Assembly (NCBI GenBank): GCA_022605405.1
Contig: JABYQQ010000008.1
Location: 1-64,000 of the forward strand
From: Earliella scabrosa
Lineage: Eukaryota; Basidiomycota; Agaricomycetes; Polyporales; Polyporaceae
Length of the DNA: 64,000 nucleotides
Direction: 5' to 3'
Part shown: in pieces, positions 33,210-45,869 of the stretch
Layout: each line of letters starts with the position of its first letter
Numbering within the stretch: the first letter of the stretch is position 1
Program-made: the position numbers and the translations under genes
The notes under the pieces: generated by a model
Database searches by the model: none
What the model was told of the DNA's origin: nothing
What the model saw: only the letters and a program-made list of their open reading frames with translations

Positions 33210-36200
33210 GAGTTGGGGACAGCGCTAAGAGGTGCTCAGATAGCAGTGGCAGTCGGGGTGGACGGCGCCTCGGGGTCCAGCGCCCGGTTGGGGGCGAGAT
33301 CTCCATCTCTCATCGTCCCTGACGCTCGCCATCCGTAAGTGGGATGCACTGGACGTAGCGCGAGGAACTGTGGAAGCACAGGCGCGTCTGACAGCCGGCG
33401 AGTGGGATCAAGCAGTCAACGAGCAACCTGCATTGCATCGCTCGTGGAATGAACGCACCGTGTTTTTGATCGGACTACCATATGTGGCCAGAGCGGTTAT
33501 AGTGAGTAGTTCCGGTGCTCGCGGAATTATCGCCAGCGTCGACCGGTGCGGTCTCCCACTCTGTTCTCGTCGGAGTCACGCAAATTTTCGGAGGAGCTCT
33601 TGTCCGCCGGTCGCAGGATGAAACAGGAGCAAGCGCGAGGAGTTTCCCGCCTGCCAGTGCACCGTTCCCGCGCCTCCCTGCATGTTGCAGTACATTCATG
33701 AAGCCCCCCCCCTCCGCCCACGCCCGTGGTGCCGCACGTACAGTATCTCCTGCTCCTGCAGCGATGATAACACAATAGAGCTGGGTCTGATTGCGAGATG
33801 AGTGACATCTCCCATCGCATCACGTCCACTCATGACATAGGCGGCGCGCTAGCGATCAGGTCCTCTACACCCTAGACCTCACAAGCGGGTCGATCTCTCG
33901 CACGTCCGGGAGTGTATGTCAAGCATGTTCAACAGGCTGTCAACCACACCCCATTCCCAGCGACGACTGTGTTAATCTCGTTGATGGAGATGGGCGTTGA
34001 GGTCACAGTGACAGCTCCCGTCATGAGCGGAGGTCAAGCTCCCTTGTCTCTTCCCACCAAAGTCTCCATTTACAAGGGATTTCGCAAGCACCACTTGGCA
34101 GCAGACCCCACTCTATGACGACTTAGGGCGAGGTACCATAACACTCACCAGAGACCACGGTGGATCCATCCAATGCGGCTTTGAGGTACAGTATTGCACG
34201 ATGGAGTCCTCCTTGTCAACCACCCGTGTGCTGGAGACGAAGTGTTCTTGGCATCATTGTCCGCGGCCAGCATCACTGCACCCATAGGCCATCGGGAAAG
34301 TATCGCAGTCTGTGTGAACCCGGTCGTTGTTCGGTCATAGCAAGGGCTCAGCCTGTAAGGTTCAAAACAAGGGTAGCTCCGCATCCCCCCACCTGGATAT
34401 ACTGCGCACCGGGGTCGCGACGTCCCCAGACAAAGTGTATGAGGTTTAGAATACCCCACTCTAGTCCTGCGACCTGTCCTCGTAGATGATTGTCGACCAA
34501 AGGCGGATCAGGGCACGCTGTCGGCAAAGTGCGAGCGCGACATAGCCTGGTGGTGCATACAGTACATTCCGCGACACTGCGCACTGTAATGCGTGTGTGA
34601 TGGATGTGTTCCAGTACATTCCACCCGATGCGTGCGCCTACTAGGGAACGATTTGCGGAGCCCCCGTCCTCAGGTCGCCGTCGGTACTTCACACATGGAT
34701 TGTATAGGATGACATGTGGAGAGCGCCCATTCTGGATTCATGTCAATCATTGCTACTAACGTGGGAGTGAAAGCGATTGCGTCTTTCCTCTACAGCGTTT
34801 CAAGACCCCCCATTTCTCGCGGATTCGATGCCATTGTACTGCGATAAAGGCGGGTATGTCACCCGGACTGCGCGAATGACGTTAGAGAACCATCCAACAT
34901 ACAACGGCGAAGCCCCACCCAGGGAACAGACCACTTTGTGCCGTCACAGACGCTTGATGCTGCCGCAAAATTTGTATTTTGACCAGATGTCGCGTTTGTT
35001 CCAGTGCAGCTGCAGAGCTATCCCCAGAGAAGGGAACTGCAGCTTTGCGAATGACTCCGGTAGCGCGATTCAAGCCGACAACCGCGTGCTTCCTGCTCTC
35101 TGCACAAACTCTGAGGCACAATATATCACCCGCAACAGTGAGCTTGAAGCTGCGATCCGATTCGATACCACATGCCTCCTATTGAGGACCTGAGGGATGC
35201 TGGACGGCTGTGCGCCTACACCAGGTTCGCACGTCAACGGGCTCTTGACCTCGAGGCGATCGGACCACTCACATTAACGTGCAGGTACCAAATGGGATTA
35301 CGACAGAGGGTGGGAGAAAAGGTAATCTGGGTTGGTAGCGCCATGACGATGACGATGCGTTCACCACCTCATATTGATAACCGCTCGCTGGACGGACCAA
35401 TTGCGATGTACGGCGCAGAAACATATGCGGATTGCAGCGCTGGCCCGTTGTCCTGCTAAGTGCTCAGAGAAGACCCGTGACTTCCTGCTACCTGGCCTGG
35501 ACCACGACGGAAGCCGTCGGAAAGGATGCCAGCCCTGAGGTCGGCACGGTGGGATCGAAGGGCTTCCACACCGTCGTAAATGCGAGTTGACTCCCGGTTA
35601 GATACCGAGCGTCGAGTGTCCTACTCTTCTATGCGTCTATCATGTCTTCTTGCAACGCCACCATCATTCGCGGCTCGAAGCTAGAGCAATCGATATACGT
35701 ACTAGGTTGTGTAGAGACTGCAAGATACGCTCACACACCGACGGCCAAGACTTCCAGTCGGAGTCTTCCGGATACGCCGTGAGTTGGGGGGAGCGGCATC
35801 TCAAACGCCAATGCCGAGATGTTGAGGTTTCTCAGTCGTTTGTGATCCATTGGGACCAACCACGCTGCTAGTCCTGAGCTTGGCCATAAGCGCCGGAGGG
35901 GTCGGGTTGAATAGATTTCCAGCGCGCAACGGGGGGCTGTAACGAGCCAAGACGGAGATTTGAGAAGTATGCTGAAATAGTTATGAGATTGGATTCAGAG
36001 CAGGTACCCACGACAGGAGACGATCCTCATCTTACCGCGCGGCTCTGTCCGGTTCCCGCCCCTCGCCGGAGGGCCGACGTCCACAGAAGCTGTAGGTCAG
36101 GTTCGCCGTTGCGTTCTGATTGGCGTAGCGATAAGAACATGCAGCAGAGCAGCAGAGCTTTCGATTCGGTACCTTCGCTGTCAACGGCAGCGCTCCCGCT

Positions 36201-37573
36201 CAATACGGCTTCGACGGGTCTACAAATTCTGGGCCGCGCTGGATCGAGTGCTGCAGACATGGGAGCCGTCAGCGGAGTTGGGAAGTGCTCGTCGGGTCAG
36301 ATCAGTACTTTCCCGACGAACAGTAGCCGACAATGAGCGTACATGACTCGCCATACCTGGCTGCATGCGCCTAAACTCCCCGGCGGCGACAAGAACTAGC
36401 CAATAAGCCCGGACGCTGTCCCGTTCACAATCAACGACGGTGTAGAAGGTTCGCGACAGCGGGTAAGAATTGACTCACCTAGACCAGTGATGTACCTCCG
36501 GTTCACGTCGGAGTCTACCAGTGACAGATGGTAGATAAAGGGTTCACGCCCCTACGCGAGCAGACTGCGTGGCATAACGGTCCGTGGGCCCAATTGCATA
36601 GTACCGGTGTTCGTTGCGGACAGAGCGAGCAAAAACCTTCGGTGTACCTTAAGGTCCCCCATCAGCAGCAGCCAGAGCGGTCGAAACGAGGCTAGTACAG
36701 TCGATTCGCAGAGAGGGACAAGTTGGCCAGAGCCAAGAGACTCGCGAGGAGGATCGACAAACCAAACCGTGTACATAGGCGCCCATGTTGCATTCCCCAG
36801 CCAATGAGGGCCGAGGATGGGCACAGCCTTTGATGTCTCGACTACCAGGCCGACGTCCACGCACCATCACAAAGCCTTCGCAGTGTTCGCGGATTGTCCC
36901 GCAAATCAACCGAGGGCACCGGTGCTGCACGCGTATATGGTAGAGCGAGAGATTCGATGTTATTGCAGATGGAGTCCGTGATTTCAGTGATACGTGATGC
37001 TGGTACACAAGAGACAGTGGCAGTATGTATGTGTGTAGATACGACAACAAGAGCAGACGAGAGGACAGAGACACTGGAAAGACCGAGCCGGGACAGAACG
37101 AGGGTATGTGCGATACGAAAATATGACGCCCAGGGGCTGCGTGGTTGATGTGCAAAGACAGGACGCGGTGATGCAACAAGACCTAATGTGTACTAATAAA
37201 TATAGATGGAGTGTGGTGAACGAGCCAGGATAATAGCAGGCGAGACGAGCAGCCCAGGGGCGCGAGCGCAGTGTGCATGGCTGCGGTGCTCTGCTCCAGG
37301 TTGCCCACGTCCGACTGAAACAGCTTGAGAGTAAACTAGAACTCCGGCGTGTCGCGGCCCGCGCCTACGAGTGCAGTACATCCGTCAAAGGGCGGTCGGG
37401 TCCACCCTCTTGCGCAGGATGAGGGCATGCCAAGCAGCTCCGTATAATGAGACATGGTTGCGAGGCAGCTCATCGCGCGCGCGCGATAGACATCTCGTTG
37501 CAGGTCGCGGCCATAGTGAGAAGCGGGCTAGGTGCAGCCCGATGACGGAACGGCGTCCGCAGTGCAGAGGGGA
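33210..37573. other. 4.4-kb stretch without a recognisable gene
   Basis: Many frames of 60-140 codons occur on both strands, but none has convincing composition, domain motifs or joinable splice sites. No terminal repeats, transposase or reverse transcriptase motif is seen. The right end carries the 3' flank of the SMG6-like gene. Confidence 0.4.
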
Positions 37574-40500
37574 TTATGTGCCCGCAGCGAAGATTGAGGC
37601 GAGGTCCTGCTCGTTTGCGGCATTCAGTTGCCTCGAACGAGCCTTCAGGCGCACTGAAGAGAGTTTGAAACGCTCAGTCCACATACTAGGCATGACTCAT
37701 GTGAAGAGCACTCACGGTTGCGATCGAGACTCAGCAACACGACCTTCGCTGCACCAGCCACATCCTTTACCGCAGCATCGTCGCCGCTAAGGATCGCTGA
37801 GCGGTCGACCCAGTGCTCGTCCTGCCACATCGCCGCCCGCAGGATAAGGTCGTCCATGTTCCTATCCCGAGCGTTGCCAGAGAAGTCTACTTGCTCCGTC
37901 CGCACGTTGAGGTTGGTCAAGTAATTGCCCCGGGAGGTCTGAACCTTGAGAGACAGCGAGTGCGAGCGAATATGCGAGGTGATATACTTCAAAGCGGCGG
38001 TGGCGGCCTCTCCTAAAGGGGTCATGTTCGCCGACTGGCTGTCAAGCTCCATGATGACGGGAAGCGGAACGACGACAGTCCATCGGTTGGACTCGACGAG
38101 CGCCGAGAACTCGACCAACGAGGAAAGCAGGATGTTCGTGTCGACGACCAAGACGGTGTACCCTGGAACGACATGCAACGACTGCCGTGCGCCCTCGGGT
38201 TTGCGACCGGGTGTTCCACGGGAACGACGAGGAGAGGCTGGCTCGCGCTGGCCAGACTCGAGAAGCGTCTCCAAGTACCGCCGACGCGCCTGGCACATGA
38301 CATGGTTAGCCAACGTCGACATCTAGAAGCTTGGGATCACAAACCTTGAGCCGCCGGATCTCCTCTGTATCGGCCTCGTCGTCCTCATCCTCCGACACAT
38401 CGTCCACGTGCATCTCGTCCGCATCGTCGACCTCCATCGAGTCATCGTCCCACCTCGTCCCACGCAGTCGCTGCTCCTCCATCTCGCGCTCCCTCTGTTC
38501 GTCCTCCTTCCACCGCGCGACCTTGTCGGCCAAGACACCCTCAACTCGCCAGCACGGCCGCCCGTCATGAGGGGACGACGGCGTGAACTTGAACCCGTGA
38601 ATGTCGCGTGCAATGCGCAGGCCGGCACGCGTCAAGCGCACCCATCGCCGCTTCTCTGGAGATTGCTCGCTCGAGGCCTCCCGCTCGTCGCCCTCGTCCT
38701 CGATGACGCCGTCCATGGCCTGATCGGACACCTCGATGCGGTCGAGCACCTCCACCTCCATGTTGCGCTCCTCGCCCGCAGCGTCGACCTCCTTGTTCCA
38801 GAACCCGCGCTCGAACACCTTCTTGCCTCCCCAGCCCATCCCGCGCACACACCAGTCCTCCGGGAGGGGCTTGCACCCGCTTGTGAGCAGAAGGCCGCTC
38901 TCGGAACTGAGCTTCTGGTGCTCGCGAAGAACGTCACGGCGTGGGATGTTTGTGAGGAAGGTAGCGAGCTCTTCCCACGGTATTGACCGCTCTAGCGCCG
39001 AGCGGGCGGAGGGGTCTCGCATAACAGTAGCGAGGAACGTCAGCATGATGGTGTTGTACGGATTGAGCGTAGGCGTGGCATATTCGCTGGGCCTGCGGAA
39101 GGGGTGGCGAAGGGTGTGGGAGAGCATCACGAAGGTTAGCTGCATCGCGAGCTTGAGCGCCGGGGGAAGTTCGGGCTCCTGCACGCTTGGAGAGACTGGG
39201 TCAGGCGTGTCACCAGCAGCGACGTTGAACTTGTCGACATCGACGTCCTCATCGTCGACATCCATCTTGGAGTTGTCGCCGTCGAGACGCTTGGCCATCA
39301 GCACCTTGATCCTACCCGCAGTAGCACCCGTCGGCATGGTGGGGCTGAGGTTGGAGCCACCGACACTTTTGGACTCGATACCCGCGACGCGACGCAGCAC
39401 AGCGGTGGGGCGGCCATATTCGAGGAGCGCGCCAATGTTGATGAGCGCCATCATGATCCATTCCCGCTCTTCGACTTGCTCGCCGTCTAAATGAGCAAAT
39501 GTCGGTTAGCACCGGAATTTGACTGTAACAGCGCCCATAACACTTACCTCCGATCTGGAGCTTTTCTTGGAAGCGCTCCAGAACACGCTTGAAGTCGTCC
39601 AGCTGGATGTTGGTGAACAACATCCCGTGGAGGAGGACGAACAGCTCCGTTAGCCGTGCATCCGGCGCCTGTCGGCGTGCCTGTAGAGCCGGCGACCACA
39701 TAGCGAGCACAGACTCTCGGGCAGTTGAAAATGGGTGGAAGGCGACCATGCTACGGCCCATTCCATGTCAGCGTACTCCAGCAAGACACCGAGACATCGG
39801 ACATACCTCTTGACAAAGTGATACACGCCGCGGAGCTCCTCGTCCGTGCTATCCTTGTCGCGACACAGCAAACCGAGATGATGCTGCAGCTTGCCGGAGT
39901 TGGGGGTGATCGCGAGTCCACGCGCGAACCATTCCTTCGCCACTTGACGCCACCGTTCCTTGTCCGAGTCGAGCTCCATGAGGCGAGCGGCTTCTTGACC
40001 GACCGACGGAATGTTCTGGATGTGCATAGCTGCGGCGCCTCCTACTGCATCCGCACCAAGCGGCATCTCTGCTTGCGATGACTGCGGACTGTCATCGATA
40101 CGCGCAGGCGTTGGTGAGACCGCATTTGATCGTACATCCGTGGTCGGAGGGTTCGGAGAAGTAGGTCGGGGAGTGCTGGAGGCAAGGAGGTTATTCTTGG
40201 CGATAGCGGAGACGGTGAGTGTGTTGCTCGAGGTATGGGTACCCTCGATCAACGCGCTGACGGCCATCCAATAACGGGAAAGATCGCCGAGAGCTTCCAG
40301 GAACGAGCCACGGTACTGCGAGAAGTTGCGCTCTTCGATGAGTCCGCCGTAGAACACATATGCATAATTCAAAAATTGCTGCATTGCGATTGAGTATTGA
40401 TGATCTGAGCTGAAGGACACTGGCTTACCTGCAAGTACTCCAATGCGACCAGCGAGCTGGTTGGTGGACGCGCAGCATGTCGTAAGGACTCCAACAGGTG

Positions 40501-41791
40501 GTAGAAGGCATGGGTCCATAGACGGATGATGAGATTGTACTTCTGCGGGATGTTCTTCAGGGACGCGGGAACGGTAGGCGCCAATGTGAGTGCAAGCATC
40601 TCGCGTATGCTTTCCGCGAGTCTGATTAGATATATAAGCAGGGCATCGAGGGATCTGAGAATATGAAGACGCACTGCTGATGCTCCGAAACCAGTTTCCT
40701 CCATCGCTCGTTCTCACTCTCATCGCTCGCGGAATCTCGAGAAGCACCAGAGCTCCCCGGGCGCCCCTTGATTAACACGCCGACTCTCGAAGCAGCGCGT
40801 TCACCATCGTCGGCTCGCTCACGATCACGATCATTCCCGAGGAGCTTGCTCTCGAGTGCACTGATCGTGCGGTAGACCTCTTTCAACTTGCGGGAGAAGG
40901 CATTCGCACTAGACGCGCTGTCTTCTGACCTCCGACCGCTGGGATTTGAAGAGTCGAAAAGAGCGGATGATGCGGACGAAGAGTCGGTGGCGGAGGACAG
41001 CGTGAAGTTCGAGGATATTGAAGAATGGGCGTACGACGCTGACGAGGTTGAAGAAGCCGAGACCCAATCACCAGACGACTTGGGTGTAGGTGTCGGTCGA
41101 CCTGTACTGGGAGAACTGCTAAGGGGCGGGTTGGATCCGTGATGCCGGTTCTGAGACGAAAACAGGACCGCGTCGTGCTTCCTCGGGTCAAACAACTGGC
41201 GGTGAGAGTCGGCGATGCCCCTTGGCGGATGCGCGGCCTGGAGTATCCGCGGGTGCATCGCCCGCGGGGAATGTGAACTCGATGCGCCGTCGGACATTGC
41301 GTCGGGTTCGTGAGTGACGACGGGTCGCCTTATGGGGTCGGTATGAGGGTTATAGAGTTTACCGGGACTCCCGTTCGCAGCAGGGCGCGCATGCGCAGTC
41401 CGGGGCGAACTTGGAGAGATCTTCAATCGACGAGAGAAGTCGTCCGGGTCGGCCTCCATCTGAGATGGCGAGGCTTCGGACACGACGATATTGGGGTGGG
41501 GGATGGGGGGTGCATGTAGTTTGCGCGGGGAGGAGGGGCGCGCGGTTGATGGTCTCGGGGAAGAGGTCGAGGGTTGTGTGGGGCGCTCTGGCCGCTCGCG
41601 AGGTGGTGCGGCGGTACTGAAGGGCGCGATGGTGGACGTGAGAGGGTACGCTGAGGTAGAGAAAAGAACAACACGTACGCTTGCTTCCGCCTAAGTGCAA
41701 TAATCCTGTCGGCGATATCTGGCTGTGCAGACTCCCTCTCCTTGCCCTTCCTCGATAGTGTTGCGATTTTGGTCTGTGTTGGCTCCTGCAT
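37574..41791 (-). CDS. EST1/SMG6-like protein with C-terminal PIN nuclease domain
   Basis: Probably acts in nonsense-mediated mRNA decay or telomerase regulation. The start MQEPTQTKIATLSRKG (41791) is joined by a 62-base intron, with phase kept, to a Ser/Pro-rich disordered N-terminus. The EST1 helical domain follows: LWTHAFYHLLESLR, EFLNYAYVFYGGLIEERN, and WFARGLAITPNSGKLQHHLG. An acidic linker (MEVDDADEMHVDDVSEDEDD) leads to the PIN domain. Its four acidic residues are visible: Asp in VLVVDTNILL, Glu in VIMELDSQ, Asp in RNMDDLIL and Asp in LLSLDRN. Nuclease activity is therefore plausible. The last exon, after an intron at 37720-37658, reads LRLKARSRQLNAANEQ and ends SIFAAGT. About 1,280 residues. 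SMG6 or SWT1-type roles are alternatives; SMG6 fits the EST1 plus PIN order best. Confidence 0.85.
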
Positions 41792-42013
41792 GGTCGACGA
41801 AGAGGTGATTAGAGAGCGCGAGGACGCCCGAAAATAAGGAAGAGGAGGATGATGAGGGAGAAAGGAGGAGAGGTGCGGAGAGGAAGAGGACGGGTGCTGC
41901 GATGCGCAGTGAGGGAGGAATGCTAACGGGATCTGCTCTCAGCCAATTGCAAAGTTGGGACGCCTGCGCACTCCGCAGCCTCTCCAGCTGCGCAGCCAGA
42001 TCTCGATCGATCG

Positions 42014-42418
42014 TCACTCTCTGTCACGCCTTCCGCTATATCCGGATGCCCCGTACCCTCGGCAGGGCGTGACATAACGCGCATAACGCGGCGTCACGGC
42101 GCTGAGGTGCTGCGGCACCGTCATGCTGTCTGTCGCTGACGCGGACGCGGTTTGCAGCTGCGCCGTGGACGAGCTCGCAGTCGTCGTCGTCCCCGCCGCG
42201 GTCCTCGTCGTCGCACTGCCCCGTCCCCGCCTCGGCCAGCGGCGCATGCTGCTCTCGCCGAGCGGGTGCGAGTGTGCCTGCCCCGGCACCCGCATGTCGT
42301 GTTCGTGCTCACGGCCGATGCTCTTCGCTCGGTCGGTGCCTTCTCGGAGGCGTGGTCTGCCCGGCCCCGCGCGCGGTGAGAGTCTCGAATGCATGTCCAG
42401 CGTTCGCACAACGTTCAC
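42014..42418 (-). CDS. Hypothetical basic, disordered small protein
   Basis: A 134-codon single-exon frame rich in Arg, Ser and Thr. It ends with a Tyr/Arg-rich tail, RYARYVTPCRGYGASGYSG. No domain is seen. A TATATA lies about 70 bases upstream (42491-42496). A plus-strand frame overlaps it, so coding is uncertain. Confidence 0.27.
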   Translation of the reverse strand: MNVVRTLDMHSRLSPRAGPGRPRLREGTDRAKSIGREHEHDMRVPGQAHSHPLGESSMRRWPRRGRGSATTRTAAGTTTTASSSTAQLQTASASATDSMTVPQHLSAVTPRYARYVTPCRGYGASGYSGRRDRE

Positions 42419-42990
42419 ATCATTAGCTCATCCGCTCGCCCGCACAATCCGCCCTGTCCTCTCGGACGCACTCGTCCAGGCAGAGAGGGCTATATATGCC
42501 TCTCCTCCACAGCTCAACGCGTTCTCTCCTCGCCGGCGTGCCCGCGCCCCTTCCCATGTAGATTGCAAGAATGTCACCTCGATCCCTCCACATCGATCCC
42601 ACCTTCCGCACGCCTGCTACCGCTCGCTTCTGCCTACCCATGTCACCTTGCAGGCGAGCAACCGTATGCGCCTCATGGGCTATTTGTGTCCGCGTCACGG
42701 ACCGCCTCGGTCCACCCCAGTGTCAGATGCCTCCTAGCCTTGTGGGCGGCGTTCGCAGCTACCTATTAGCCCACGTTACACGTTACACGCCGCTCTGGCC
42801 ATACCATACAGGACAACTGACAACTACTCCATACACTCAACCCCCAAAATACACTTGGCGCCCGCATTCATGTCTTCTCGGAATCAACGCCTCAGCACTG
42901 CAGACACCAGAACCCGTGCATACACGGTTTATCCACAGAAACCACCCATGTCAGAAGGAATAGATGCATCCGAAGCTGTAGCCTGTCACG
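42419..42990. other. Intergenic region
   Basis: Holds the TATATA at 42491-42496 and pyrimidine-rich sequence. No supported gene. Confidence 0.35.
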
Positions 42991-45200
42991 TCACCATGCA
43001 TGATGGCCGCCGCTCACAAGGATGCTGCAAGGGGGAAACGCCACAGCGTGTCAGTCTCGCGCGCGATACTGTAAGTGACAACAGACACGCACTCGCTTCC
43101 CGTGCAGAATGAACTCGCGTCGCTCGCGAGCCAGGTCACCACACCCCGCAACTCGTCCGGGCGCCCGATGCGCCCAAACGGATTCAGGCTCGCCCACTTG
43201 TCCAGCAGGTGCGGCTCGGTGTCGAGGTATGCTGCGGTCATGCTGTCCGGTCAAAGTAGATCAGCTGTCTGTCCGCTTGGAGGTTCCAACAGTCAACGTT
43301 TCAATGAAGAGATGATATGCGCAGCCTGCGACGCTATCGCGGAGAGCGCGAAGTCTCAGAAGGGTGCCAGTTTGGTAGAATTATGCCCGCTCTGGTCCGA
43401 CGTACGGTTGGGAGCGACCTGCCCAAATGCTGGGAAGACAAATGGGTCGTTTGCGACGGGCGTGCATACCGCCGATGTCGACACTACCGACGCCGCCTTA
43501 GCTTCCTTTTCTGCTACCCTGGAGGCGCAGATTGCAGCCTTTGGTAAACGTGATACTCAAGCGTGGCTGGAATAGCCTAGCGCGTGCATCGTCACGATCA
43601 TGTCGCAGGCCAGTATTCGGCGCTCAGTCGCGTCCGAGACGATGCACGCGCTCCGGGGACTGCGAAGTATCGAGATAGACTCATTATCCGGCGGATCGGC
43701 AGCAGGGCAACGGGTACGCAGGATAGGGGGACTGAGAGCGAGTGACGTACCTGGTATAGATGTGTCCAGGACTGAGAGTGTTGACCCGGATGCGCTTCGG
43801 ACCCAGCTCGCAGGCCATGCTGCGCGCCATCTGCAGCACGGCGGACTTGGACGTGTTGTATGACACCCAGGCGTGGTCCTGATCCGTGAGGGAAAGCAAT
43901 TGAACAAGAGCAGCAGGGCGTCAGCAAGACAAAATTGTTACGTGCGCAGCCCGCCAGCGCCGCAGACTCGGGCGTCCTGCGGCGAAGTGCGCGCGCGCCG
44001 CAGGCAGGACGTGTCCGACGCGTCACTGGCAGAGAGTCACGGAGCGCACCTTGTTTGTGATGCTGCCGCTCATGCTCGCGACGAGGACGATGCTTCCGCC
44101 GTTCCCGAAGCGCGCCATTTGGCGGCCTGCTGCCTGTGCGGTGAATAGCACACCGTTCACGTTCACGTCCATCACCTACGGAATCGACGATGCGTTGGGT
44201 CAGTGAATGGGCTGGTGTCTGATGATTCCGAAACGCCTGGCCATGCGAGCAGCCTGCATTCTGAATACATTCTGAATATGACTGCTGCGCACGACCATAC
44301 TGGTCCGCCTCGCGCAGTCTGACGCCCCGAGTCCGAAACTCGGTGCGAGCCCCGAGAACGCCAGCGCCGTGTTCTCCAAGCTCTCGGATAGGTCCCCGAC
44401 TAGCCAGAACCGTGGCCACGCAAGGCGCAGAATGGGGAAATACCGAGGGTTGCTACCCTTGCAAAGCCATGATAACGCGCACATGCGTACTACGCTACAA
44501 AACGGAAAGCGCGCCAACTCACGTCTTGGAACTGCTTCGCAGGATACTCCAGACAGTCCGTGTGGGTCTTCAGGACGCCCGCCGCCGCGACGCACGCGTC
44601 GAGCCGGCCCTCCCGCTCGCCCACGATCTCGCCGACCTTCCACATCCGCTCCTGGTCGCGGACGTCCGCGCTCAGGTACTCCAGGCGGCCCTCGCTCGGA
44701 AGCCCCTCGAGCCGCACGGCGTAATCACGGACGGCGGTCCACTCTTGCCCCGGCTCCTTCGGAAGGTCGACGCAATAGACGGCGCGTGCACCGGCTTCGA
44801 TGAGGGCGAGCGCCATCTCGAGTCCGAGCCCGCGGTTGCCGCCGGAGACGAGCGCGACGCGATCGGCGAGCGAGAACTCGTGCGTGAAGAGCGTAGGCTT
44901 CGCGGCTGCAGGGATGGTAGCAAGGGGTGCGCGTGGGAGTTCCCGTCAGCTTGGAGATGCGATAATGGAGGTCCGAAGGGATGGTAGGTGAAAAATGGGA
45001 GACATACGTTCTGAGGGGCTTGTTTCCAAGGCCTTGGCGACCCCGACAGGACCGTAGGGAGGTAATGGGCCAGTCCCGCGTCCTCGCGCGGAATCCAAGG
45101 AGCGTGCGGTGCTCGAGAAGGTTGCTCTGCCGAGGTGTGTACCAGGGAGACGCAGGTGTCCAGCGCGTTTCAATAGCGACAGCGACAGTCTAGCAGTCAT
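42991..45200 (-). CDS. Short-chain dehydrogenase/reductase with mitochondrial-type N-terminus
   Basis: NAD(P)-dependent oxidoreductase of the classical SDR fold; substrate unknown. The start MTARLSLSLLKRAGHL looks like a mitochondrial presequence (an in-frame ATG at 45227 would add nine residues). An intron joins SPSE to PAKPTLFTHEFSLADRVAL. The cofactor motif is SGGNRGLG. The NAG-like strand is VAAAGV, the catalytic Ser lies in IVLVASMSGS and the Tyr/Lys pair in WVSYNTSKSAV. MACELGPKRIRVNTLSPG follows, then a 505-base intron (about 43753-43249) before SMTAAYLDTEPHL and FGRIGRPDELRGVV. The last exon gives DILVSGGHHAW. All catalytic residues are present. The long intron is unusual for this genome. 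Confidence 0.83.
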
Positions 45201-45869
45201 GCTGGTGTCGTAGTGAGGGCGTTGCAATAGAGATGAAGTCGCTGAGCTGAGGGGTGGGACGCGAAGGCGGTTGATATGTCGATGGGATAACTCTCACCGT
45301 CCTCCTACTTATACCGAGCCAATGCAACGCGTGTGGGTCATAGGGGAACCCGTACATAAGAGAAGCGGGGTCATGGGACTGTCTTGGGAGCGTTCGCGCT
45401 GCTAAACACTAGACGCGACCGTCTGTGCGATGGATGCAATAGCCTTGAACGACTATTATCACGGTCACGAATATGGGGGAGATACGTACGCATCGGAGAC
45501 AGCGGCTACTCTGGAGTCCTTTCGAAGGCAATGCAGAGCTCTCAATCGGCGTCGCAGAGTGGGCTAATGTCCCATGCGACGTCCGCGTCAGGAGTGAGGT
45601 CAAGATGATGGGATGTTCAGACACGAAGCGCCCATCGGCAAAGAGGTGGCCTTGACTTCAAAATGGACGAGTCCGGCTCCACATCATCCTCATGCAATGC
45701 CGTCACTCAGTGTGTGCGCGCATCGAGTGGTAAACGAATGTTCATAAGGTGAGTTTGGTGCAAAATGATTATATACCATACAGTACTACTCACTAACAAA
45801 GGAAAATCATATTCGTCACGAATTTGCAAGCGCGAACCTCCAACGACGCATGTGTATCAGAAGGTCCGG
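45201..45869. other. Intergenic region (SDR promoter and NTF2-like 3' flank)
   Basis: A TATAAG at 45308-45313 on the minus strand may serve the SDR gene. No other gene is supported. Confidence 0.35.

Noticed and set aside
36649..37179. 176-codon minus-strand frame
   Set aside because: Low protein character and no family motif.
42123..42737. 204-codon plus-strand frame
   Set aside because: Antisense to another weak frame; its Val/Ala/Arg-rich composition comes from high GC. Neither strand is strong.
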